Shown piece after piece: positions 1-6,358 of a stretch of DNA of 9,617 bases; the stretch's first letter is position 1; each line of letters begins with the position of its first letter. Below the pieces are notes generated by a model that was not told where the DNA came from, searched no databases, and was given only the letters and a program-made list of their open reading frames with translations. Made by a program: the position numbers and the translations under genes. Source of the DNA: Geobacter sp. UBA4074 (GTDB lineage: Bacteria > Desulfobacterota > Desulfuromonadia > Geobacterales > Pseudopelobacteraceae); assembly GCA_002383415.1 (NCBI GenBank), contig DFYU01000132.1, positions 1-9,617 on the forward strand. Reading direction: 5' to 3'.

Positions 1-462
1 CTGCCCAACGTGCCGCTGGTGGATGTGGCCTCCACCGCGCTTGCTGCCCAGATCGTGGCCGAGGACCTGAACGCCGCCGCCATTGCCGGCTGCTCGGCTG
101 CCGAGCACTACGGGCTCAAGGTGGTTCGCAGCCGGATTGAGGATCAGGTCAACAATTTTACCCGTTTTATCGTGGTATCCCGCAAGCTGGCCGAGCCCTC
201 CGGCAACGACAAGACCTCGATCCTGTTTTCGGTCAAGGATGAGCCCGGTATCCTCTACCGGATGCTGGAACCGTTTGCCCGGCGAGGGGTCAACCTGTCC
301 AAGATCGAGTCGCGGCCGGTCAAGACCAAGGCCTGGGAGTATATCTTTTTCCTCGATATGGTGGGCCACGTCTCGGAACAGCCGGTGGGTGAGGCGATCG
401 AAGAACTGCGCGGTTTCTGTCAATTTCTGAAAATTCTCGGATCATACCCCAAGGCGCGATGA
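1..462 (+). CDS. pheA: Prephenate dehydratase, C-terminal part (5' end outside window)
   Basis: Prephenate dehydratase converts prephenate to phenylpyruvate in cytoplasmic phenylalanine biosynthesis. The reading frame is open from base 1, so the gene starts upstream; about 153 codons are seen. The first ~60 codons are the end of the catalytic domain, including the NNFTRF motif whose Thr (codon at 160-162) is the conserved catalytic threonine of the family. The rest is a C-terminal ACT regulatory domain, with the ESRP motif (307-318) used for phenylalanine binding, so feedback inhibition by Phe is expected. The usual partner motif GALV is replaced by a PGILY-type sequence, as in many homologues. 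In related bacteria this enzyme is often fused to an N-terminal chorismate mutase, but that part would lie outside the window. The stop codon overlaps the tyrA start by four bases (ATGA), placing both prephenate branches in one transcript. Confidence 0.95.
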   Translation: MPNVPLVDVASTALAAQIVAEDLNAAAIAGCSAAEHYGLKVVRSRIEDQVNNFTRFIVVSRKLAEPSGNDKTSILFSVKDEPGILYRMLEPFARRGVNLSKIESRPVKTKAWEYIFFLDMVGHVSEQPVGEAIEELRGFCQFLKILGSYPKAR

Positions 463-1325
463 GTCAAGCGATTATCACTACCTTGACGGTGGTCGGCGTG
501 GGGCTGATCGGCGGTTCCTTCAGCCGCGCCCTCAAGGCTGCCGGAGCTGTGGAGCGGGTGATCGGTGTCGACCAGGATGCCGATAACCTGGCCCTGGCCC
601 TGCGTTTAGGGGTGATCGACGAGGTCGCCCCGTCACTGGCGGAAGGGGTCCGTGCGGCCCAGGTGGTGTTTGTGGCCGTGCCGGTGGGCTCGGTGACCGC
701 CGTGGTGGCGCAGGCAGCACCCTTTCTGCCGCCGGGCTGTATCGTCACCGACGGTGGCAGCGTCAAGGAAGAGCTGGTGCAGGCCTGTGAACCGCTCATG
801 CCGGCAGACACCTTCTTTGTCGGCGGCCATCCGATTGCCGGCACCGAACATTCTGGCGCTGCCGCCGCCTTTGCGGAGCTGTATCAAGGCCGGCGCTGCA
901 TCCTGACCCCCACAGCGTTCACCGACACCGCTGCGCTGAACCTGGTGCGCAGCCTCTGGCAGGCTGCAGGCAGCCGGGTTGAATGCATGGAGGCCGCCAC
1001 CCATGACCGGGTCTTTGCCGCTGTCTCCCATCTGCCCCACATGGTGGCCTATGCCCTGGTGCATGCTGTGGCCCGCTCCGCCGAGGAAGAAGAGAACATC
1101 CTGGCCTTCTCCGCCGGAGGATTTCGTGATTTTACCCGCATCGCCTCGTCGGACCCGGCCATGTGGCGCGATATTGCCCTGATGAACCGTGGGGCGCTGC
1201 TGGATATGCTTGATCGTTACAGTGCTGAATTCAATGCCTTGCGGGAGCGCGTGGCCACGGGTGACGGCCCCTGGCTGGAGGAGTTTTTCCATACCTCCAA
1301 GCGCCTGCGGGATGGCATACGCTAG
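459..1325 (+). CDS. tyrA: Prephenate dehydrogenase
   Basis: This 288-residue monofunctional TyrA oxidatively decarboxylates prephenate to 4-hydroxyphenylpyruvate, the committed tyrosine step. An N-terminal Rossmann fold carries GVGLIGGS (residues 13-20). Asp38 at the end of the second beta strand suggests NAD+ rather than NADP+ use (inference). GGHPIAGTE (122-130) contains the catalytic-type His124. HLPHMVA (191-197) and the TRIASSDPAMW segment (226-236) form the helical substrate-binding and dimer half. No chorismate mutase or ACT domain is attached, so the length is that of the short single-domain class. The ATG overlaps the pheA stop, with AAGG at 451-454 as a weak ribosome site, so translation is probably coupled to pheA. 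The aroA start follows within a few bases of the stop. Confidence 0.95.
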   Translation: MSQAIITTLTVVGVGLIGGSFSRALKAAGAVERVIGVDQDADNLALALRLGVIDEVAPSLAEGVRAAQVVFVAVPVGSVTAVVAQAAPFLPPGCIVTDGGSVKEELVQACEPLMPADTFFVGGHPIAGTEHSGAAAAFAELYQGRRCILTPTAFTDTAALNLVRSLWQAAGSRVECMEAATHDRVFAAVSHLPHMVAYALVHAVARSAEEEENILAFSAGGFRDFTRIASSDPAMWRDIALMNRGALLDMLDRYSAEFNALRERVATGDGPWLEEFFHTSKRLRDGIR

Positions 1326-1333
1326 GGGTGACC

Positions 1334-2638
1334 ATGCACGAACAGATACAGCCGATGACTACAGCGCCTGCCCGGGCGATTCGCGGTGAGGTGACGGTGC
1401 CGGGCGACAAGTCGATCTCTCACCGTTCCATCATGTTGGGATCGATCGCCAACGGCACCACCACCATCACCAATTTTCTGCGCGGTGAGGATAACTTTGC
1501 CACCATGGCCGCCTTTCGGGCCATGGGAGTGGCGATTGAGGATGATGGCCAGACCGTAACCGTACATGGCGCCGGACTGCGCGGTCTGCAGGAGCCGGGC
1601 GATGTGCTGGATTGTGGCAACTCTGGCACCACCATTCGGCTGATGACCGGTCTGCTCTCCGGACAGCGTTTTTTCTCGGTGCTGACCGGTGACCAGTATC
1701 TGCGCAAACGCCCCATGAAACGGGTCACCGAACCGCTGGCCCGCATGGGGGCCCTGATCAACGGTCGCGGCAATGGCACCTTGGCGCCGTTGGCCATCAG
1801 CGGCACCCAACTGCAGGGCATTGCCTATCAGTCACCAATCGCCAGCGCCCAGGTCAAGTCGTCCCTGATGCTGGCCGGCCTGTACGCCGACGGTGTAACA
1901 ACGATTAGCGAACCGACCCTGTCCCGCGATCATTCCGAGCGGATGTTACGTTATTTCGGCGCCAATCTTGAAACCGCCGGCAGCACGGTCACCCTGCAGG
2001 GCGGACAGGAACTGCAGGGCCGCGAGATATGTGTGCCGGGCGACATCTCATCGGCGGCCTTTCTGCTGGTGGCGGCCCTGATTGTGCCCGGCTCGGAACT
2101 GCTGATCCGCAACGTGGGGATCAACCCGACCCGTACCGGCGTCATCGATATCCTGCAGGCCATGGGTGGCGATATCGTACTGCAGAACCAGCGTGAGCTG
2201 TCCGGTGAGCCGGTGGCCGACCTGCTGGTTCGTTCCTCTCGTCTGAAGGGTATTGAGATTGGCGGCGAGGTGGTGTCGCGGGCCATTGATGAGTTTCCGG
2301 CCATTTGTGTGGCTGCCGCCGTTGCTGAAGGGACTACTGTCCTGCGTGATGCCAGGGAGTTGCGGGTCAAGGAGACCGACCGGATTGCCGCCATGGCCGC
2401 CAACCTGCGCCTGATTGGTGCCGGAACCATTGAAGAAACCGAGGACGGCATGATAATGCAAGGTGTTGAATCACTGACCGGCGGCACGGTAACCAGTTTC
2501 GGCGACCACCGCATCGCCATGTCGCTTTCCATAGCGGCCCTGTCCAGCAAGGCTCCGGTGACGGTGGACGATGTCTCCTGTGTGGCCACCTCGTTCCCCG
2601 GCTTTTTCGAACTGTTGGGCCGGGTGGCGGTACGATGA
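1334..2638 (+). CDS. aroA: 3-phosphoshikimate 1-carboxyvinyltransferase (EPSP synthase, class II type)
   Basis: EPSP synthase joins phosphoenolpyruvate to shikimate 3-phosphate, the sixth shikimate-pathway step. The protein is 434 residues. Visible motifs are GDKS (24-27), GNSGTT (95-100), SAQVK (171-175), RDHSE (198-202), NPTR (264-267), the catalytic-region IDEFP with Asp319, LRVKETDR (343-350) and DHR (391-393). The GDKS, SAQxK, RxHxE and NxTR set is the signature of class II EPSP synthases. At the position where the glyphosate-tolerant CP4 enzyme has Ala100, this protein has Gly98. I chose ATG 1334 because AGGGG (1324-1328) sits five bases before it. A GTG at 1328, two codons upstream, overlaps that ribosome site and is less likely; ATG 1355 has no clear site. 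The gene follows tyrA almost directly and its stop overlaps cmk. Confidence 0.95.
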   Translation: MHEQIQPMTTAPARAIRGEVTVPGDKSISHRSIMLGSIANGTTTITNFLRGEDNFATMAAFRAMGVAIEDDGQTVTVHGAGLRGLQEPGDVLDCGNSGTTIRLMTGLLSGQRFFSVLTGDQYLRKRPMKRVTEPLARMGALINGRGNGTLAPLAISGTQLQGIAYQSPIASAQVKSSLMLAGLYADGVTTISEPTLSRDHSERMLRYFGANLETAGSTVTLQGGQELQGREICVPGDISSAAFLLVAALIVPGSELLIRNVGINPTRTGVIDILQAMGGDIVLQNQRELSGEPVADLLVRSSRLKGIEIGGEVVSRAIDEFPAICVAAAVAEGTTVLRDARELRVKETDRIAAMAANLRLIGAGTIEETEDGMIMQGVESLTGGTVTSFGDHRIAMSLSIAALSSKAPVTVDDVSCVATSFPGFFELLGRVAVR

Positions 2639-3327
2639 GGCGCGAACGGGGCATCATCATCGCCATTGACGGGCCCTCCGGCGCTGGCAAGAGCACCCTG
2701 GCCAAGGAGCTGGCCAAACGGCTGGGGTATCTGCAGCTGGATACCGGCGCCATGTACCGCGCCATGGCCTGGTTGGCCCGGGAAAACGGTCTTGATCTGG
2801 CTGATGAGGCAGCGGTCAGGCAGTTCAGCGCAACCGCCGAGATTGAACTACAGCCGCTGAACGGTTCCAGCCGGGTTTTTGCCAATGGCCGTGAGGTGAC
2901 CGGCGAGATTCGCACCCCTGAGATATCGATGCTCACCTCGCGCATGTCAGCTCTGGCCCCGGTGCGTGGGGCCATGACCCAATTACAGCGTCGCATGGGG
3001 GCAGTAGGTGGCGTGGTGCTGGAAGGGCGCGATATCGGTACGGTGGTCTTTCCCGATGCCGAACTGAAATTCTTTCTGACCGCCTCGGCCGAGGAACGGG
3101 GGCGTCGCCGTTTTCTGGAACTGCAGGCCAAGGGTGACCCAGCCACCTTGGAGGCCACCATCCAGGATGTGAAACAGCGTGATGCCCAGGATGCCAGCCG
3201 CGATCTGGCGCCGCTCAAACAGGCCGACGACGCCTTGCCGATCGATTCGACCGGCCTGACCATTGACGAGGTGGTTTCCCTGATGGAACAGGCTGTGCAG
3301 AAAACACTGGCGACAAAGGGAGCATGA
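2635..3327 (+). CDS. cmk: Cytidylate (CMP/dCMP) kinase
   Basis: CMP kinase phosphorylates CMP and dCMP with ATP, salvaging cytidine nucleotides released by RNA turnover and phospholipid synthesis. The 230-residue product has the P-loop GPSGAGKS (13-20), the family sequence LDTGAMYRA (35-43), EGRDIGT (130-136) in the CMP-binding region, an Arg/Asp-rich lid segment around 180-194 (KQRDAQDASRD), and the C-terminal DSTGLT (204-209). Length and motifs fit the bacterial long form carrying the CMP-binding insert. The ATG overlaps the aroA stop as ATGA. A G-rich stretch at 2622-2630 is the only ribosome-site candidate, so coupling to aroA is likely. The aroA-cmk pairing followed by rpsA is a widely conserved arrangement in bacteria. 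Confidence 0.95.
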   Translation: MRRERGIIIAIDGPSGAGKSTLAKELAKRLGYLQLDTGAMYRAMAWLARENGLDLADEAAVRQFSATAEIELQPLNGSSRVFANGREVTGEIRTPEISMLTSRMSALAPVRGAMTQLQRRMGAVGGVVLEGRDIGTVVFPDAELKFFLTASAEERGRRRFLELQAKGDPATLEATIQDVKQRDAQDASRDLAPLKQADDALPIDSTGLTIDEVVSLMEQAVQKTLATKGA

Positions 3328-3329
3328 CC

Positions 3330-4175
3330 ATGGAGGTGATCCTGGCAAAGCGGGCCGGATTCTGTTTCGGGGTCAAGCGGGCCACCCAGATGGCCTTTGA
3401 GGCGGCCGGCAAGCATCAAAAGACCTTCACCCTCGGGCCGATCATTCATTCACCGCAAGTGGTAAAAAAACTCGAAGATATGGGTGTTGGCGTGGTGAAG
3501 GATCTGTCCGGCGTCCAGGACGGCACCGTGATTATCCGCTCCCACGGAGTCATGGCCAGCGAGTTGGATGAGGCCCATCGCAAGCAGCTTGAGGTGGTGG
3601 ATGCCACCTGTCCCTTTGTCAAAAAGGCTCAGGACCATGTGAAATACCTGTCTGACGCCGGCTATGAGGTGTTGGTGGTGGGAGACGCCGATCACCCCGA
3701 GGTGCAGGGGATCGTTTCCTACGGTGATGCCAGCAGGGTATACGTGGTGGCATCGGGTGACGAGGTCAGGCAGTTGCCTAAAATGGCCAAGATGGGCGTG
3801 GTGGCCCAGACCACCCAATCCTTTGACAACCTGAAGAGCGTGGTCACCGAATGTCTGCGCCGGGGGGGCGAGGTGCGGGTCTTCAATACAATCTGTGATG
3901 CCACGGCGGTTCGTCAACAGGAGGCAACCGAACTGGCCCAGCAAACGGACTGCATGGTGGTGATCGGTGGTTTCAATAGCGCTAATACCCGTCGGCTGAC
4001 CGAGATCTGCACCGAGCTGCAGCCAAAGACCTATCACATCGAGACCGCTGCCGAGTTGCGACCGGCATGGTTTGTCGGGGTCAATAAGGTGGGGGTGACC
4101 GCCGGTGCTTCCACCCCCAAGTGGATCATCGACGATGTGCTGGCGCGGCTGGAAGAGATCAATAATTCACATTGA
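3330..4175 (+). CDS. ispH: 4-hydroxy-3-methylbut-2-enyl diphosphate reductase
   Basis: IspH is the last enzyme of the MEP isoprenoid pathway, reducing HMBPP to IPP and DMAPP with a [4Fe-4S] cluster. The 281-residue protein shows the three cluster cysteines: Cys12 in FCFG, Cys94 in DATCPFV and Cys189 in NTICDAT. It also has the substrate-binding His40, His72 (SHGV) and His122, with Glu124 in HPEVQG, and Thr162 in TTQS. The diphosphate-binding loop reads FNSAN (215-219) where E. coli has KNSSN, so one of two adjacent serines is Ala. ATG 3330 is preferred because AAAGGGAG (3315-3322) lies seven bases upstream. ATG 3324, which would overlap the cmk stop as ATGA, is too close to that site. In some clostridia IspH is fused to S1 domains; here it and rpsA are separate neighbours. 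Confidence 0.95.
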   Translation: MEVILAKRAGFCFGVKRATQMAFEAAGKHQKTFTLGPIIHSPQVVKKLEDMGVGVVKDLSGVQDGTVIIRSHGVMASELDEAHRKQLEVVDATCPFVKKAQDHVKYLSDAGYEVLVVGDADHPEVQGIVSYGDASRVYVVASGDEVRQLPKMAKMGVVAQTTQSFDNLKSVVTECLRRGGEVRVFNTICDATAVRQQEATELAQQTDCMVVIGGFNSANTRRLTEICTELQPKTYHIETAAELRPAWFVGVNKVGVTAGASTPKWIIDDVLARLEEINNSH

Positions 4176-4180
4176 ATTAT
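4162..4180. repeat. 8-bp perfect palindrome across the ispH stop codon
   Basis: The sequence ATAATTCA-CAT-TGAATTAT is a perfect 8+8 inverted repeat with a 3-base centre. It covers the last ispH codons and the stop. A direct repeat CATTGAA also occurs at 4170-4176 and 4181-4187, one helical turn (11 bases) apart. As RNA the hairpin would be weak and has no following U tract, so it does not look like a terminator. Its place just ahead of the rpsA leader would suit a DNA operator, but no regulator can be named. Confidence 0.6.
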
Positions 4181-4267
4181 CATTGAAAGTGTGTAACAGT
4201 ATTTAACTCGCACTTGTTACCGGTTGGCGGTAGCAGGGGGCAAAATCAACCAGGGGGTAAGGGTCAC
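4176..4267 (+). promoter_or_regulatory. rpsA leader region
   Basis: This is the only sizeable gap in the upstream gene string. Its first 40 bases are AT-rich in an otherwise GC-rich window, so an rpsA promoter could lie here. TTGAAA at 4183-4188 resembles a -35 box, but the nearest -10-like sequence (TTTAAC, 4202-4207) is only 13 bases away, so I cannot define a promoter. No terminator is seen after ispH, so readthrough from the biosynthetic operon is also possible. A hairpin and repeated CAGGGGG tracts (4234-4240 and 4251-4257) follow. Confidence 0.4.
4213..4237 (+). promoter_or_regulatory. Leader hairpin upstream of rpsA
   Basis: Bases 4213-4222 pair with 4228-4237 to give a 10-bp stem, including two G-U pairs, around the loop GTTGG. 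It lies about 30 bases before the rpsA start and is followed by G-rich sequence rather than U residues, so it is not a terminator. S1 represses its own translation through leader hairpins in gammaproteobacteria. A similar role here is inference only. Confidence 0.45.
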
Positions 4268-5986
4268 ATGACTGAGGTAAAACGGCTCAACGTAGATATG
4301 GACGAGATGGATGTTGAGCACCAGAGTAACGAATTTGCTGAACTGTTCAGCGCCAGCCTGAAGGAGCAGAAGGACCGGCCTGAGCGTGACAAAATATGGG
4401 AAGGTACGGTAGTTCGTGTTGATCCTGATACGGTGCTGGTCGACGTCGGGCGCAAGTCCGAGGGGACCGTGCCGATCAATGAGTTTAAGGACGCCGAAGG
4501 CAACATCACCGTCCAGGTGGGGGACAAGATCAAGGTTATGTCCACCCGTGATGGCGGTAACCGTCTCTCCAAGCGTCGGGCTGATCAGATGGCAGCCTGG
4601 GAAACCATCAATGAAGCCGGTGGCGAAGGCGCCATTGTTGAAGGTGTTATTGCTGCCAAGACCAACGGCGGTTTCACGGTGGCCATCGGTGGCGTGAACG
4701 CCTTCCTGCCCGCCTCCCAGGTGGATATCCGTCCCTCCGGTAACGGCGACGCCTATATCGGTTTGTCCTCCAAGTTCAAGGTGATCAGCCTGAACCAGAA
4801 GCGTGGCAACATCGTGCTCTCCCGCCGCAGTCTGCTGGAAGAGGAGCGGGCCGAGTCCCGCAAGGTCACCATGGAGAAGCTGGAAGAAGGTCAGGTTATG
4901 CAGGGTGTGGTCAAAAACCTCACCGAATACGGCGCCTTCGTTGATCTGGGCGGCGTTGATGGCCTGCTGCATGTGACCGACATCTCCTGGGGCCGCGTCA
5001 GCAAACCGGCCGATGTCCTGACCCCCGGTCAGGAAGTAACCGTCAAGGTGCTCAAGTTCGACCGCGAGAAGGGCAAGGTGTCGGTGGGCATCAAGCAGAC
5101 CCTGCCCGATCCCTGGCAGGACCTGGCAGCCCGCTACCCGGTTGGCACACGGATCTCCGGTCGCGTGGTCAGCCTGATGGAGTACGGCGCCTTTGTTGAG
5201 CTGGAAGCCGGTATTGAAGGCCTGGTGCATGTCTCTGAGATGTCCTGGACCAAGCGAGTGCGTAAGGCTGCCGACATGCTGAGTGTCGGTGACCAGGTCG
5301 ACGTGGTGGTGCTGGGTGTCGACCTGCAAAACCGCAAGATATCCCTAGGCCTGAAGCAGGTCAGCGATAACCCCTGGCAGTCAATTGCCGAGCGTTATAC
5401 CGTGGGTACCACACTGGAAGGCCAGATCAAGAACATGACCGATTTCGGTATGTTCATCGGTATTGAGGACGGCATCGACGGCCTGGTGCACGTTTCCGAC
5501 ATCTCCTGGACTAAGCGGATCAAGCATCCTGGCGACGTATATGCCAAGGGCGACCTGGTGCAGGCTGTGGTGCTGAAGGTTGACCCTCAGAACGAGCGCG
5601 TCTCGCTGGGCATCAAGCAGTTGACCCCGGATCCGTGGTCGTTGGTGCCGCAAAAATATGCTCCGGGCACCCGTCTGACCGGTAAGGTTGCCTCCACCAC
5701 CGATTTCGGCGTGTTTGTCGAGATCGAGGAGGGGATTGAAGGCCTGATCCACGTTTCCGAACTGTCCCGCGAAAAGGTTCCCAGCGCCAAGGACTTTGCC
5801 CAGGTGGGTGATTCCATTGAGGCGGTGGTGCTGAGCGCCGACCCTAAGGAGCGTCGTATCTCCCTGTCGGTCAAAGGGCTGCAGGCTGCTGCTGAAAAGG
5901 CAGAGTTTGAATCCTACCTGGGTAGCCAGGGTGAAGCCACCTCCAATCTGGGCGATCTGCTCAAGAGCCGGATGGGCAAGGCCTAA
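4268..5986 (+). CDS. rpsA: 30S ribosomal protein S1
   Basis: S1 binds mRNA on the 30S subunit and helps initiate translation, especially of structured or weak-site messages. The 572-residue product contains six S1/OB-fold repeats at roughly residues 44-105, 121-187, 207-276, 293-363, 380-450 and 467-536. Repeats 3-6 are closely alike, each with a core such as YGAFVDL/FGMFIGI, then GLVHVSDISW-type sequence and a closing VSLGIKQ-type strand. Repeats 1 and 2 are divergent, as expected for the parts that dock on the ribosome through protein S2. The acidic N-terminus (MDEMDVEHQS) fits that role. Length and layout match the six-domain proteobacterial form. ATG 4268 is chosen because AAGGG (4259-4263) lies four bases upstream; an in-frame TTG at 4214 would add 18 residues unlike S1 and runs through the leader hairpin. 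The usual downstream ihfB gene is absent. Confidence 0.95.
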   Translation: MTEVKRLNVDMDEMDVEHQSNEFAELFSASLKEQKDRPERDKIWEGTVVRVDPDTVLVDVGRKSEGTVPINEFKDAEGNITVQVGDKIKVMSTRDGGNRLSKRRADQMAAWETINEAGGEGAIVEGVIAAKTNGGFTVAIGGVNAFLPASQVDIRPSGNGDAYIGLSSKFKVISLNQKRGNIVLSRRSLLEEERAESRKVTMEKLEEGQVMQGVVKNLTEYGAFVDLGGVDGLLHVTDISWGRVSKPADVLTPGQEVTVKVLKFDREKGKVSVGIKQTLPDPWQDLAARYPVGTRISGRVVSLMEYGAFVELEAGIEGLVHVSEMSWTKRVRKAADMLSVGDQVDVVVLGVDLQNRKISLGLKQVSDNPWQSIAERYTVGTTLEGQIKNMTDFGMFIGIEDGIDGLVHVSDISWTKRIKHPGDVYAKGDLVQAVVLKVDPQNERVSLGIKQLTPDPWSLVPQKYAPGTRLTGKVASTTDFGVFVEIEEGIEGLIHVSELSREKVPSAKDFAQVGDSIEAVVLSADPKERRISLSVKGLQAAAEKAEFESYLGSQGEATSNLGDLLKSRMGKA

Positions 5987-6030
5987 CACTGTCTGGGCTG
6001 CGCCAGTTGCATCGGTTGTAGTCGTTACAT

Positions 6031-6069
6031 AAGTCAGGGGTGCGTAAGCAGCGTACCCCTGACTTTTTT
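6031..6069 (+). terminator. Rho-independent terminator after rpsA
   Basis: Bases 6031-6044 (AAGTCAGGGGTGCG) pair with 6052-6065 (CGTACCCCTGACTT) in a 14-bp stem with one G-U pair and a 7-base loop, followed directly by a T run (stem-end TT plus TTTT to 6069). It begins 44 bases after the rpsA stop. The T run is on one side only, so it acts on + strand transcription. It ends 7 bases before the first tRNA. Confidence 0.9.
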
Positions 6070-6076
6070 GGCATTG

Positions 6077-6163
6077 GCGGGCATGGTGGAATTGGTAGAC
6101 ACAAGGGACTTAAAATCCCTCGGCCGCAAGGCTGTGCCGGTTCGACCCCGGCTGCCCGCACCA
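6077..6163 (+). tRNA. tRNA-Leu (anticodon UAA)
   Basis: The 87-base gene folds as a class II cloverleaf. The acceptor stem is GCGGGCA (6077-6083) with TGCCCGC (6153-6159), discriminator A6160 and encoded CCA (6161-6163). The anticodon stem AGGGA/TCCCT encloses the loop CTTAAAA, with anticodon TAA at 6111-6113, reading UUA and by wobble UUG. A long variable arm follows. The T stem GCCGG/CCGGC (6136-6140, 6148-6152) encloses TTCGACC. The long variable arm and A73 are leucine features. No promoter fits between it and the preceding terminator. Confidence 0.96.
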
Positions 6164-6196
6164 CCTATAGACGCACTCGATTGGTCGGAAATGGTC

Positions 6197-6223
6197 TTGA
6201 CGTAGCAGGCCGTTTCACCTAAT
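6197..6223 (+). promoter_or_regulatory. Possible promoter for second tRNA-Leu and tig
   Basis: TTGACG (6197-6202) matches five of six bases of the sigma-70 -35 consensus. The best -10-like sequence, CCTAAT (6218-6223), has four of six matches at a short 15-base spacing. An alternative is TGcTAACAA at 6223-6231, an extended -10 form but 23 bases away. Either would start transcription shortly before or near the tRNA at 6240. The weak -10 makes this tentative. Confidence 0.3.
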
Positions 6224-6239
6224 GCTAACAATTCATTTT

Positions 6240-6322
6240 GCGAGAGTGGCGGAACTGGCAGACGCACCAGACTTAGGATCTGGCGGGCAACCGTAGGGGT
6301 TCGACTCCCCTCTCTCGCACCA
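6240..6322 (+). tRNA. tRNA-Leu (anticodon UAG)
   Basis: This 83-base gene has acceptor GCGAGAG (6240-6246) paired with CTCTCGC (6312-6318), discriminator A6319 and encoded CCA (6320-6322). The anticodon stem CCAGA/TCTGG encloses CTTAGGA, with anticodon TAG at 6274-6276, reading CUA and other CUN codons. The variable arm (6284-6294) is a short class II hairpin, CGG-GCAA-CCG plus one base. The T arm is AGGGG/CCCCT around TTCGACT. It lies 76 bases after the first tRNA-Leu and 36 bases before tig, with no terminator between, so the tRNA may be processed from a tRNA-mRNA precursor. Confidence 0.96.
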
Positions 6323-6358
6323 TTTTCCAGTAAAATCCATCCAAGTGAGGAACTCCAG

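Noticed and set aside
4214..4267. Upstream TTG start for rpsA adding 18 residues
   Set aside because: The added residues do not look like S1, the region carries a hairpin, and ATG 4268 has a well-placed AAGGG.
4217..5329. Long - strand open frame of 370 codons opposite rpsA, and similar long - strand frames opposite aroA, cmk and ispH
   Set aside because: These are mirror frames produced by GC-biased codon use in the real genes; they are low-complexity, lack ribosome sites and show no domains.
4900..5880. Repeated DNA-like similarity within rpsA
   Set aside because: It reflects the tandem S1 protein domains, which are normal for the family, rather than a recent DNA repeat.
6040..6222. A 60-codon + strand open frame, and overlapping - strand frames, around the tRNA genes
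   Set aside because: They run through the terminator hairpin and both strands of a tRNA; the translated sequence has no family resemblance and no ribosome site.
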